The notes beneath the pieces were generated by a model, which saw only the letters and a list, made by a program, of their open reading frames with translations, had not been told where the DNA came from and made no database searches. Of a stretch of DNA of 58,581 nucleotides, positions 24,436 to 32,981 are shown one piece after another. The stretch covers positions 1-58,581 of the IMG/VR virus record IMGVR_UViG_3300025732_000046; one strand, written 5' to 3'. Source of the stretch: a virus. The translations under genes and the position numbers were made by a program. The stretch's first letter is position 1. Each line of letters starts with the position of its first letter.

Positions 24436-25097
24436 TATTCTTCAATCTCCGTAATTAAAATAGGAACATCTTTTCTTGTAGCAAAGACGTGATAAAAACA
24501 ATGAATTGGGATGCCAGGTTTTGCTTGAAGATATACTTTATTATCTCCTATTCTTTTTACAATAATATCTTGATGTGCTCCAATAGGTGTTATTGAAACG
24601 CTGATAGAATCTTCGTGAACTAAATTAGTCCAATATTCTGGCAACTCAATTACAGAGTTATTTAATAGTTTTCCACGAACGTAAACTCCATTTTCAGGTC
24701 CTTCAAGGCACGTATGAACTAATTGCTTACCCTTTTTGGTTGGATGTGGAATTACAAAATTTTTGATTGATGCCTGGAGTATCTTAGTTCTTACGACCTT
24801 TGCTTCAATAAAAGTTGATTTAAGTAGCAAATCCACTCTAACAAAGCTTTGAAATCTTGCAAATGCCTTACACCATAAAGAATAAAGAGGTGCTGATTTT
24901 GCATCTGGATTAGTCAAAGGCCCGATCATTAAAGTTGCCTGGCAAGTATTATGCGCTCCAGGTTGTCCAGTTTGTAATGGACCCTCAACATATGCAGAAC
25001 CATTGATTTTTGCTGGACCAATTCCAAGTGCTTTTGGAACTCCAGCACCAACCATCATCTGACCACCAGCTGCAATATCATCCATTAAAAATGCCAT
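24435..25097 (-). CDS. Virion structural protein, paralogue of 23641-24435
   Basis: 220 aa. Starts MAFLMDDIAAGGQMMVGAGV and carries the LEGPENGVYVRGKL/IELPEYW module in the last ~110 residues. It lies between the needle-like protein at 25110 and its paralogue, with a 1-base coupled overlap to the latter. The N-terminal segment LMDDIAAGGQMMVGAG resembles proteins associated with tail spikes. Function inferred from context only. Confidence 0.72.
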   Translation of the reverse strand: MAFLMDDIAAGGQMMVGAGVPKALGIGPAKINGSAYVEGPLQTGQPGAHNTCQATLMIGPLTNPDAKSAPLYSLWCKAFARFQSFVRVDLLLKSTFIEAKVVRTKILQASIKNFVIPHPTKKGKQLVHTCLEGPENGVYVRGKLLNNSVIELPEYWTNLVHEDSISVSITPIGAHQDIIVKRIGDNKVYLQAKPGIPIHCFYHVFATRKDVPILITEIEE

Positions 25098-25109
25098 TTT
25101 TATTCCTCC

Positions 25110-25778
25110 TTACTTGTTGTTTTTTCTTTGAATATTTCTTCCACCAACCTTAGAATCTTTATTTGCAACCGCATCAGTAACTCCTCTAATCATTGCCGAA
25201 TATATTGTCATACAACTATTTGCAGATAATTCAAGTGTTCCTGGAGTCACTAAATTTATTGCACTTTTACCATTTACAATAATTTTATTATCAGCATCAA
25301 GTTCAATATTTTCATTTGCTTTTATTCTAACATTTCCTTTAGATCCTCCTTCTCCCACTGCAGTTAATTCAATATCAGTTCCCTGAAGTCGTATTTTTCC
25401 ATTTGTTGCAATAATATCTATATTACCATTATGAGTGTGTATAAAGATAGTATCTTCTGCTTCAGTTTTATCTATTCCCGCATCTATGGATATTCTTCCG
25501 GGAGCAGTAATTTGAGTAGATCCTTTTCTTGGTCCATCTTTGTCAAGAATAATAGAATGTCTACCATCGCTTGCCTGAAGCATCACATCTGCAATGGTTT
25601 CACCTTGTTTATGAATGTGCCCAAAACTTACTGATCCATGATCATTACCATAACGAATTGCAGTATAATTTTGTTTTGAAGTATTATTTTTTGAAATATT
25701 ATCCGCAAGAAGTTCTTCTCTTCCTGCTTTAGGTGGAGTACCAACTTTTGTATTATTAGTATTTGGTGCGGTTGCCAT
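25110..25778 (-). CDS. Baseplate spike/needle-like protein (gp5 C-terminal beta-helix type)
   Basis: 222 aa. The middle is a succession of short beta-strand repeats (GRISIDAGI, DTIFIHTHNGNIDIIATNGKIRLQG, NVRIKANENIELDADNKIIVNGKSAINL) like the triple-stranded beta-helix of T4 gp5 and VgrG needles. T4 carries this as the gp5 C-terminus. Here it is a separate gene, close to a gp5-like protein that lacks it. A TAAATAGTA late-type motif lies upstream. Confidence 0.65.
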   Translation of the reverse strand: MATAPNTNNTKVGTPPKAGREELLADNISKNNTSKQNYTAIRYGNDHGSVSFGHIHKQGETIADVMLQASDGRHSIILDKDGPRKGSTQITAPGRISIDAGIDKTEAEDTIFIHTHNGNIDIIATNGKIRLQGTDIELTAVGEGGSKGNVRIKANENIELDADNKIIVNGKSAINLVTPGTLELSANSCMTIYSAMIRGVTDAVANKDSKVGGRNIQRKNNK

Positions 25779-25817
25779 TAGTATTGAAATTTCAATATAG
25801 TACTATTTAATGTAGTT

Positions 25818-28800
25818 TTATTGTTCTGTCGTTGATTGAATAGTTCCTGGAATGTTGAGAAGAGGATCATTACTAGTAATATCAGTACCAGATCTCTGAA
25901 TAGCACTTGGAGGAGTAGTGACCTTAGCAGTAATACTTTCTTGAAGGGTTGCGTATACTCTTGTTTGTGTTCCAGCAGTTTTATAATATCCAGCATAAGA
26001 AATACCCTGATCATAATATACTGCTCCATAATATGCTCTTCCGTCAACATATCCAGTTTGCTTAAGACCAACAAGATCAGTAACTTGAATAAGAACCTGT
26101 TGCTGTCCTGGTGGAAGAATAGGATCTCTTACAACTTTAAAGACGGGTTTGAATGAAGCATTTACGCCAGTAGTAGATGGAAGAGTAATTGAAGGATAAA
26201 CATTAAAAGGACTTCCGGGATTTTGAACTATAACTTCAGTAATCTGTCCAAATGATCCGCACTTATATGAAAGTTGAACGCCATTATTTGGAACTATCTG
26301 AAGTTGATCCTCTCCACAACTATAATTAATTCCCGGATTATCAACAATAACCTTATCTAAAATAAGAGTAACTGGATATCCAGTTCCGGGAGTTTCTGTT
26401 GGTAGATATCCATTTCCAGGATCTTCTACAATAATTTCATCAACAACACCCTTTCCACCGATTAACTTTGAGCAGGGAGGAGGAATTAAAATAGCAGATA
26501 TTCCCATTGGGTTTTGAACCCAAGATGCTTTATTATTGTCACTTAAAACGACATCTTTACTAATATAAAGAGCAACACCTGTTGGATTGTCTTCAGTACT
26601 TGTATCGGGGGGAGTTACATTATCTAAAGTGACTTCAACATCATAATTACCAGCAGTCAAATTAAACGTATATTGAACTTTTTCTCCAATAAAATCAGCA
26701 ATTTCTATTATATCAACTCCACCGATTTTTAATTTTGCACTATTATCTGCTTGCAAATTAAATTTATAAGTTCCACTATATGGAAAATTAACTCCAGACC
26801 AAATTAAGGTAAATACTCCAGGAGAGTTAACATTTGAAGGTGAAACAGAAAAATCATTCATAAATGTACTCCACCTTTTATCACTATATCCAATCAAAGA
26901 AGGACCACTATAAGTAACTCCATTCTTTGTTGGACTTTGTGATGTTGCTGGAAGTGAAGAGGTAGAATTTTTTATTTTATCAATATTAATCTTAATATTT
27001 TCATCATCTCCATCAGCATCACGAATTCCAAGCCTACTTGAACTATTAATAATTGGACCTCTTGCGCCAAGATCAGCACCTATAATTTCAATGGGACCAT
27101 ATTTTTTCCCACCAGTAAAGGTTCCAGATTCTTTAATTGTCTCTTCCGTAGGAACTCCAAGAGTATTACCCTCAAAAAGTCCACCCTCACCAAAGGCACC
27201 AGTTGTTCCTTGCCTAACAAACTTTACTTTCCCGCTATCAGAAGGAATTCTTACTTCTTTAGCTGCTAAACCAGCAATATAAGATGCATCGTTTACTTCC
27301 ATAATAAAAGAAATTTCAGCAGAACCAGTCCCATCAACTTGCAAATAGAAACTAGAACCCTGTTGAATAAATTTTGCCGTTAAATTACTTGAGGTTTCTT
27401 GGGGTCCACCAACTCTCCAATCTTGAGTACTAAAAATCTTTTGGTCTATTACAGAATTAACATTCTCTGGAGTGTTTTGTAACTCTACAGAAATAGTTCT
27501 AAGACCAGGTTCTAAAAATATTTTTTGCGTCTTAACTTGATTTATCAATCCAGATTCAACCCACTTTGCATCACCAGAAGTCAAGACATCAAATGCAAGA
27601 ACACCGTCTACATAAATTTTTGCAGTATTATCTCTTTGAGCTTGAAAAGCATAATAACCTCTATAAGGAATTTCTATTTGCCAAGAATTTTTATAAGTAA
27701 CTCCAGTTCCATCAGTACCAGGAGTATCTAAAGGAAGAATAGGAGATATTGCATAACGATTAAAAAAGTCAGTCCATATCTGATTTCTAACAGGATACCA
27801 AGTTTGATCAGAACCAGGGAATCTTGTAGTCCAAATTGGATTTGGAGGACACTCACCTATTGCAGGAGGTAATTGTTCTTGAGGAACTGGAGGGGTTGGT
27901 GCTTCAATTAACAATGAAACTCCGACTGGATTTTCATTCCAAGATTTTGGAGAAATAACTTCACCAACTTCAATTGTAGATGTAGTTTTATTACCTTTTT
28001 TATCATCAATCGTAATCTTGATGTTTTCATCATCTCCATCAGCATCACGAATTCCAAGCCTACTTGAACTATTAATAATTGGACCTTTTGCACCAACACC
28101 AGCACCTATAATTTCAATAGGACCATATAAATTTCCTGCAGTAAAATTGCCAGATTTTTTAATGATTTCTTCTTCAAGATATGAACCTTCAACTAAAGTA
28201 GGTTGCCCTATAGTTTGATTCTTGGCATTTACACTCGGTAGTCCTTGTGTTCTAACAAATTTTACTTTACCATTATCTGATGGAATCCTAACTTCGTTGG
28301 CAGCAAGTCCAGCAATAATAGGACTATCATTAACCTCCATAACAAAATCAATTTCTCCAGAACCAGTCCCATCAACTTGAAGATAGAAACTTGATCCTTT
28401 CTGAATAAACTTTGCTTTTATACTTGAACTACTCGTTATTGTTTGAGTTTGAGTTTCAGTTGCAGGAGTATTTAATAAATCAATTCTTATGATATGATTT
28501 CCTTCTTGAATTGTTTTTTGCAATGGAGTTGGGTTCTGATTAAAAGTACCAAGATTTCCAACTAATGCATCATCAATATAAACCTGTCCTGTATCATCAC
28601 AAACTCCTCTAAAAATATACTCACCAGTAATTGGAAAATTATATTCCCATTCCATCTTAAAAACTTTACCTGCCTCATCAGTTCCTCTTGTATCCGAAGG
28701 TTTAATAGGAGAAACTGCATAGGTATTCATAAACTCTCCCCATTGTGAGAAAGTTACATTTGTCGTATCTTGAGTTGCATACTCAATATCAAGAGCAGTA

Positions 28801-29495
28801 ATTCTATCAGGTAGAGAATCTCTTGTTGTCCAAAAGGGATACTCTAATGCCTTTTGAAATGCTTCTATTTCTTGTTTAATAGGATCTTCAGTTATGTCCG
28901 TATATGAATTTGGATCCCAAGGACCAAGTTCTTCCCCATCAAGACCATACATTAATCCATAACTTTCTGCATCACCTTCACATATTTGATACTCTTCAAA
29001 ATCTTCTTCCCCATCATACACTTCAAGTTGATCAACAGTTTCACCTAAAACTGCAGTAAAAACAGCACCACTACCATTTTGGCAAGCATCGTTTGCAGTT
29101 ACATATGGTGGATATTGATATCCATTTCCCCCAGATACAATATCAATTGCTAAGATTGCACCATCAGCACCAACGACTGGATTTCCTACCGCACCAATTC
29201 CACCACCACCAGAAATTTGAACTACTGGGGGTCCACATTCAACATAATTTTGAATTCCACCACACTCATCCTTTGTTGATAATAAATCATCGGGAGTAAG
29301 TTTATTTACTTCATTGATATTCAAATATTTAATACTATTATTTCCATCCGTAAAGATAAAAACCGTTCCTGGATTATTCTGAGCGTAACTATTTGCCTCA
29401 CATATAGTAACACCATCAACATATCCAAGAGTTGGATCAATGTATCCAACCCTGATGTCATCTGTAGTAGGTGGTCCAGATAAATTAAAGGTCAT
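25818..29495 (-). CDS. Large virion protein with repeated PA14-like modules
   Basis: 1225 aa. Two long repeats (about residues 180-520 and 560-870) each contain an Sxxx(F/W)..(F/Y)MN.YA(V/I)SP entry and a G.Y.F....D.....YIDD..V PA14-like beta-sandwich. Each also has SFYLQVDGTGS, AA(N/K)EVRIPSD.GKVKFVR, and a GPIINSSSRLGIRDADGDDEN segment. A third, shorter PA14-like module follows near 890-990. PA14 domains bind carbohydrate in many proteins, so a role in host-surface contact is plausible. It sits among hub and spike genes. A 63-base perfect repeat encodes part of the duplicated module. Confidence 0.75.
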   Translation of the reverse strand: MTFNLSGPPTTDDIRVGYIDPTLGYVDGVTICEANSYAQNNPGTVFIFTDGNNSIKYLNINEVNKLTPDDLLSTKDECGGIQNYVECGPPVVQISGGGGIGAVGNPVVGADGAILAIDIVSGGNGYQYPPYVTANDACQNGSGAVFTAVLGETVDQLEVYDGEEDFEEYQICEGDAESYGLMYGLDGEELGPWDPNSYTDITEDPIKQEIEAFQKALEYPFWTTRDSLPDRITALDIEYATQDTTNVTFSQWGEFMNTYAVSPIKPSDTRGTDEAGKVFKMEWEYNFPITGEYIFRGVCDDTGQVYIDDALVGNLGTFNQNPTPLQKTIQEGNHIIRIDLLNTPATETQTQTITSSSSIKAKFIQKGSSFYLQVDGTGSGEIDFVMEVNDSPIIAGLAANEVRIPSDNGKVKFVRTQGLPSVNAKNQTIGQPTLVEGSYLEEEIIKKSGNFTAGNLYGPIEIIGAGVGAKGPIINSSSRLGIRDADGDDENIKITIDDKKGNKTTSTIEVGEVISPKSWNENPVGVSLLIEAPTPPVPQEQLPPAIGECPPNPIWTTRFPGSDQTWYPVRNQIWTDFFNRYAISPILPLDTPGTDGTGVTYKNSWQIEIPYRGYYAFQAQRDNTAKIYVDGVLAFDVLTSGDAKWVESGLINQVKTQKIFLEPGLRTISVELQNTPENVNSVIDQKIFSTQDWRVGGPQETSSNLTAKFIQQGSSFYLQVDGTGSAEISFIMEVNDASYIAGLAAKEVRIPSDSGKVKFVRQGTTGAFGEGGLFEGNTLGVPTEETIKESGTFTGGKKYGPIEIIGADLGARGPIINSSSRLGIRDADGDDENIKINIDKIKNSTSSLPATSQSPTKNGVTYSGPSLIGYSDKRWSTFMNDFSVSPSNVNSPGVFTLIWSGVNFPYSGTYKFNLQADNSAKLKIGGVDIIEIADFIGEKVQYTFNLTAGNYDVEVTLDNVTPPDTSTEDNPTGVALYISKDVVLSDNNKASWVQNPMGISAILIPPPCSKLIGGKGVVDEIIVEDPGNGYLPTETPGTGYPVTLILDKVIVDNPGINYSCGEDQLQIVPNNGVQLSYKCGSFGQITEVIVQNPGSPFNVYPSITLPSTTGVNASFKPVFKVVRDPILPPGQQQVLIQVTDLVGLKQTGYVDGRAYYGAVYYDQGISYAGYYKTAGTQTRVYATLQESITAKVTTPPSAIQRSGTDITSNDPLLNIPGTIQSTTEQ
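26998..27060. repeat. 63-base direct repeat, copy 1
   Basis: Identical to 28024-28086, 1,026 bases away within the 1225-aa gene. It encodes the GPIINSSSRLGIRDADGDDEN part of the repeated module. Flanking sequence is similar but not identical, suggesting recent duplication or gene conversion. Confidence 0.85.
28024..28086. repeat. 63-base direct repeat, copy 2
   Basis: Second identical copy of 26998-27060, in the same reading frame. The spacing of 1,026 bases is a multiple of three (342 codons), so exchange between copies would remove one whole module without a frameshift. Confidence 0.85.
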
Positions 29496-29514
29496 ATCTT
29501 TCTTGAGTTACTGA

Positions 29515-29522
29515 TATTTATT
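29515..29522 (-). promoter_or_regulatory. Late promoter-like AATAAATA
   Basis: Minus-strand AATAAATA about 20 bases upstream of the 1225-aa gene start at 29495, in the short gap after gp5. Assigned by motif and position only. Confidence 0.4.
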
Positions 29523-29527
29523 TCACA

Positions 29528-31303
29528 TTAGGCAAAAGTAACCTGCCCACTTTCAACTGCTTGAATTGCTTCATCTCTTGTCCCAAAATCAACATCTGGT
29601 TGATTTTGACTTGGAGTAGCATAAGGTGTTTGAGTTGGTTGAACACTTGCAGTAGATTGTTGTGCTGCTTTATCAACTTCAGACGCTCTTGGTTGTTGAG
29701 GTTCTGGTGCTGCTCCACTACCATTTGCAAGAGTATAATAATCAGACGCTGCACAGTTTGGTTTTAAATCACATCCAAAAATATTTAACTTTATGTTTTC
29801 AAAACTCAATGCAGATGTAATACTACCACTAATATCACCAATTATATTTTTAGTAGATGATATTGCTCCAGAAACTACTCCAAGTTGAGATTGAGTATCA
29901 TTTAAAAAACTGTTCACACTATCTAAAGCATTATTTACTCCAGTGGTCATTTCTTCCATATTTAATGCTATTAAATCTCCAGTAAGTGTTTCAACGCTAC
30001 AGATTGGAGTTGTTGGAGTTTTAACTTGTCCCTCTTCAGTAGGAGGAAGTTCTTGCTGAACTTGTTCCTCTAAAAGACCTTGAATTAATCCACAAAGATT
30101 CCCAGTTATTTTATTATATAAACAAGTAATTAATTCAGTTACTGATGTTTTCAGATCAACATACATATACCTCATATTTGGTGGCATGAGTTCAACCGTA
30201 GGAGACAATGCTTTATTAATTTGTTTTAGAACATACTCCTTTATCTTATCAAAAACTACCTTCATATATTTTGCAATCTTACAAGCAAAATCCGAAATAA
30301 TACTTTGAATATCGCCAAGTTTATTTGATACTGCATCAACATAACTTTGAGCAGCATTTAATATTTTATCAATATCTTTTGTTAAATTTTCAATCTCAGT
30401 TTGAATTCCTTTCAATGCAGATTTAACTTGATCGCAAGGAGACATCAAAACAGTTTTGCGATTATAATAATCATTTCTAACTACATCTGCTGCAGATACT
30501 TCGTGAACGGCATCTACATTTTCTTTAGTTGCTCCAGGTTGAGATGGAGATCCGGGAGAATTTGCTTCCTGACATCTTGCTTTAATACCATCAGAAACTG
30601 CTTGTTGTATAAACTGATCTCTCTCTGTTCCAGTTAATGCCCTTGCGTCTGCTTCTGCAATAGCACTTTGCTGATCGGCAAATTGTTGTTTTGTTAAAGA
30701 TTTATCAGCACGTAGTCCGTATTGATTTACAGAAACTCCAGGTGGAGGTGGAGCACATTCTCCCGATTGTTCAGCATCTTTAGGTTTATTGATTACAAGT
30801 CCTTCATCAGGAACCTTAAGATTTGGATCTTTATTGTCATCTGCGGGAGTAGCATATCCACTTGTTGCCAAACTTCCAGGTTGAGTATTCGTTACTCTAC
30901 TATCACCTATTGTTGTTGAAAGAGAAGTTTGTGCATTATTTCCAAGCACTCCCATAATAACAGGAACTTGCTGTTCCTGTCCATCCAAAAAGAACCCAAA
31001 GACAAACATTCCTTGTCTTAGGTTTGCAGTTGCGCCAGCATTTGCCTGCCCACCGCCTGCAGTGACAGGGTACATTATCTGTGCCCAAGGAAGTTGATCG
31101 GAAGGTATTTCAGTTTCTCCTTGGTCATGAAGACCTATAATTCTAACTTTATACCTTCTACCCCATCCAGGAACCTGGTCTTTACTTTCAAATTTTCCCG
31201 CTAAAATATTATCTCGCCAAGTTGAATCACTGGCGATTTGACCAATCCACCAATTAAATGTTGCCCCTAAGAAACCGGGATTAAATAAAGAACCTTCAGT
31301 CAT
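29528..31303 (-). CDS. gp5: Baseplate hub protein gp5-like, without lysozyme domain
   Basis: 591 aa. The N-terminus matches the T4 gp5 OB-fold: FNWWIGQIASD...GRRYKVRIIGLHDQG...DQLPWAQIMYPVTAGG...GMFVFGFFLDGQEQQVPVIMG. T4 gp5 continues with a lysozyme and a beta-helix. Neither is present here. The rest is coiled-coil-like (DQVKSALKGIQTEIENLTKDIDK) and Gln/Pro/Thr-rich at the end. The needle function is probably taken by 25110-25778. The start overlaps the upstream 70-aa gene by TAATG. Confidence 0.82.
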   Translation of the reverse strand: MTEGSLFNPGFLGATFNWWIGQIASDSTWRDNILAGKFESKDQVPGWGRRYKVRIIGLHDQGETEIPSDQLPWAQIMYPVTAGGGQANAGATANLRQGMFVFGFFLDGQEQQVPVIMGVLGNNAQTSLSTTIGDSRVTNTQPGSLATSGYATPADDNKDPNLKVPDEGLVINKPKDAEQSGECAPPPPGVSVNQYGLRADKSLTKQQFADQQSAIAEADARALTGTERDQFIQQAVSDGIKARCQEANSPGSPSQPGATKENVDAVHEVSAADVVRNDYYNRKTVLMSPCDQVKSALKGIQTEIENLTKDIDKILNAAQSYVDAVSNKLGDIQSIISDFACKIAKYMKVVFDKIKEYVLKQINKALSPTVELMPPNMRYMYVDLKTSVTELITCLYNKITGNLCGLIQGLLEEQVQQELPPTEEGQVKTPTTPICSVETLTGDLIALNMEEMTTGVNNALDSVNSFLNDTQSQLGVVSGAISSTKNIIGDISGSITSALSFENIKLNIFGCDLKPNCAASDYYTLANGSGAAPEPQQPRASEVDKAAQQSTASVQPTQTPYATPSQNQPDVDFGTRDEAIQAVESGQVTFA

Positions 31304-31515
31304 TAATCTTCATATACTCTACATTCTAATGCGTCTGGATTATCATTACAATATAATTCCAGAGAACTTGGATCGTGGTGATCTTCTGGATGATTAGCAA
31401 CCCATCTCTCAAGAGCACCTAATTCTTCTTCAGTATGTCTTCTTGCCTGAGCAGAAACCAATGGATCATCAAGAAGTTTTTTATCGTGCTCAATGTGCTT
31501 TTCTACGCTTTCCAT
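31303..31515 (-). CDS. Small conserved cyanophage protein, 70 aa
   Basis: Starts MESVEKHIEHDKKLLDDPLV. It is highly charged, with a His-rich N-terminal helix and two Cys in the C-terminal part (LYCNDNPDALECRV). It lies between the gp27-like and gp5 genes and overlaps gp5 by one base. It may be a small hub chaperone, but that is a guess from position. Confidence 0.72.
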   Translation of the reverse strand: MESVEKHIEHDKKLLDDPLVSAQARRHTEEELGALERWVANHPEDHHDPSSLELYCNDNPDALECRVYED

Positions 31516-31533
31516 CTTTATTAGCGTGAATAA

Positions 31534-31549
31534 TTATATTACTATTTAA
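31534..31549 (-). promoter_or_regulatory. Late promoter-like 16-mer, copy 1
   Basis: TTAAATAGTAATATAA on the minus strand, 19 bases upstream of the 70-aa gene. The identical 16-mer occurs at 32962-32977, and TTAAATAGTA also lies at 25801-25810. TTAAATA resembles the T4 late promoter core. Confidence 0.5.
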
Positions 31550-31554
31550 CAAGT

Positions 31555-32949
31555 TTATATCGCACTATTGGAAGGTGTTCCTTTTCTACCAACAGAATCT
31601 CTTACAAGCGTTAACTTAGTGTAACCCCCATTTGCTAAACTAATATAATGACATAGATCAGCAATGACATAAAATCCACCAAACTGCTTGTTCATTTCCG
31701 GATTATCTTTGCTTGATAGTTCTGGAGAATCTATGAAGATATAATCTCCTGCGTGTAAACTAAAGTCGGCAGTAATTGTAATCGTTACTTGAGTTGAAAA
31801 GAACTGATTATATCTCATTACAGATTGATTCAAAATATTTTTTGGATCAAAATTTTCTTCTTTAGATTTTTCAATTTGTTGAGTGGTATCACCTGTAGGC
31901 AAAGAACCCTTATCAATTAACATATACTGAGTTCTTGAGAAATCTTTATTTGCTTCGGTTCTATTAAACTCAGAATTATACTTTGGTAAATTTTTACCTG
32001 CTTTTTGAAGATTTGTTTCAGCACCGGGTTTGCCTTCATCTGCACTTGCATTTGGAGTTATTACCTCATAGTAGCAAGTAAAGGGATCAAATAAAATTGT
32101 TCTTGTAGAATAAGTTCCAATTTCTAATTTAGATTGAACGTCTCCTGCTGCAGTGTTGACGTTATGTTCAAGTACTTTACCTGAGTATCCTTCAGGAATA
32201 GTTGTACCTCTTCCATCTGGAGTTTGGTTATTTACTAAACTCTTGTAACTTTTTTTAGACCCACTGGGATCAGTATCAGATAAAAGCCCTTCTATTGATT
32301 TAAATTTAAATCCATCAGATGTTTCAAAAAAGAAAAATCCAGCACTATTACCTTTTGCTTTTTGTGTTTTTGGTACTGACTTTCTCGCCAACCACAAAAG
32401 AGTATAGAAAGGTCTACGATTGTTTCCAAGAAAATTATAATTATTTTCAGTTTCTTCTATATCAGTTTTTTTAGAAGTCCCAAGATATGCTTGATCTGTT
32501 AGAATTTTTGTTATGTGGTCAGATATTTTCCCATCAAATCTTGTATTTAAAGCGGTCTTGTAGTTAAGAATTGATTCCTTAGAAACTAAGTTAAGGGCAA
32601 CAGCAGTTTTCTGAGTATCTTGAGTCAATGGTTTTATGTTATCAATATACATATCAACTTTTATTTCTACTTGATTCGGGTCTGTAATTTTTATAGTTGT
32701 TTTTTCAGTGCCCACTAAAGGCATACCCTCAACTAGAGTTTTATAAGATCCCTCAGATTCAACAGTTTTACCTGTTTCAACATAAATTATATCCATTTTA
32801 ATAAAAGGACTTAGAACACTTTCAAAGTAATATAAGTCACTAATTAAAGTGGAGATATCCTTTTGATTCTTTTGATCATTGGATGTAATTATAAACTGAG
32901 AAATATTATAATCTCTAGATTGTGCAGCAGTGATTGGTGTATTTGCCAT
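31555..32949 (-). CDS. Baseplate hub protein, gp27-like
   Basis: 464 aa. LYYFESVLSPFIKMDIIYVETGK...LVEGMPLVGTEKTTIKI near the N-terminus is the pattern of gp27/VgrG-type hub domains (ESI.SPF...I.I.D...L.....I.G.E.I.I.I). Later segments include GKVLEHNVNT and DFSLHAGDYIFIDSPEL, fitting the second barrel-like domain. Its place directly upstream of gp5, with one small gene between, matches the hub partnership of gp27 and gp5. Identity is by pattern and context. Confidence 0.65.
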   Translation of the reverse strand: MANTPITAAQSRDYNISQFIITSNDQKNQKDISTLISDLYYFESVLSPFIKMDIIYVETGKTVESEGSYKTLVEGMPLVGTEKTTIKITDPNQVEIKVDMYIDNIKPLTQDTQKTAVALNLVSKESILNYKTALNTRFDGKISDHITKILTDQAYLGTSKKTDIEETENNYNFLGNNRRPFYTLLWLARKSVPKTQKAKGNSAGFFFFETSDGFKFKSIEGLLSDTDPSGSKKSYKSLVNNQTPDGRGTTIPEGYSGKVLEHNVNTAAGDVQSKLEIGTYSTRTILFDPFTCYYEVITPNASADEGKPGAETNLQKAGKNLPKYNSEFNRTEANKDFSRTQYMLIDKGSLPTGDTTQQIEKSKEENFDPKNILNQSVMRYNQFFSTQVTITITADFSLHAGDYIFIDSPELSSKDNPEMNKQFGGFYVIADLCHYISLANGGYTKLTLVRDSVGRKGTPSNSAI

Positions 32950-32961
32950 ACTTTTCTATTT

Positions 32962-32977
32962 TTATATTACTATTTAA
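32962..32977 (-). promoter_or_regulatory. Late promoter-like 16-mer, copy 2
   Basis: Exact second copy of TTAAATAGTAATATAA, 13 bases upstream of the gp27-like start at 32949, in the gap after the gene at 32982. Confidence 0.5.
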
Positions 32978-32981
32978 TTCA

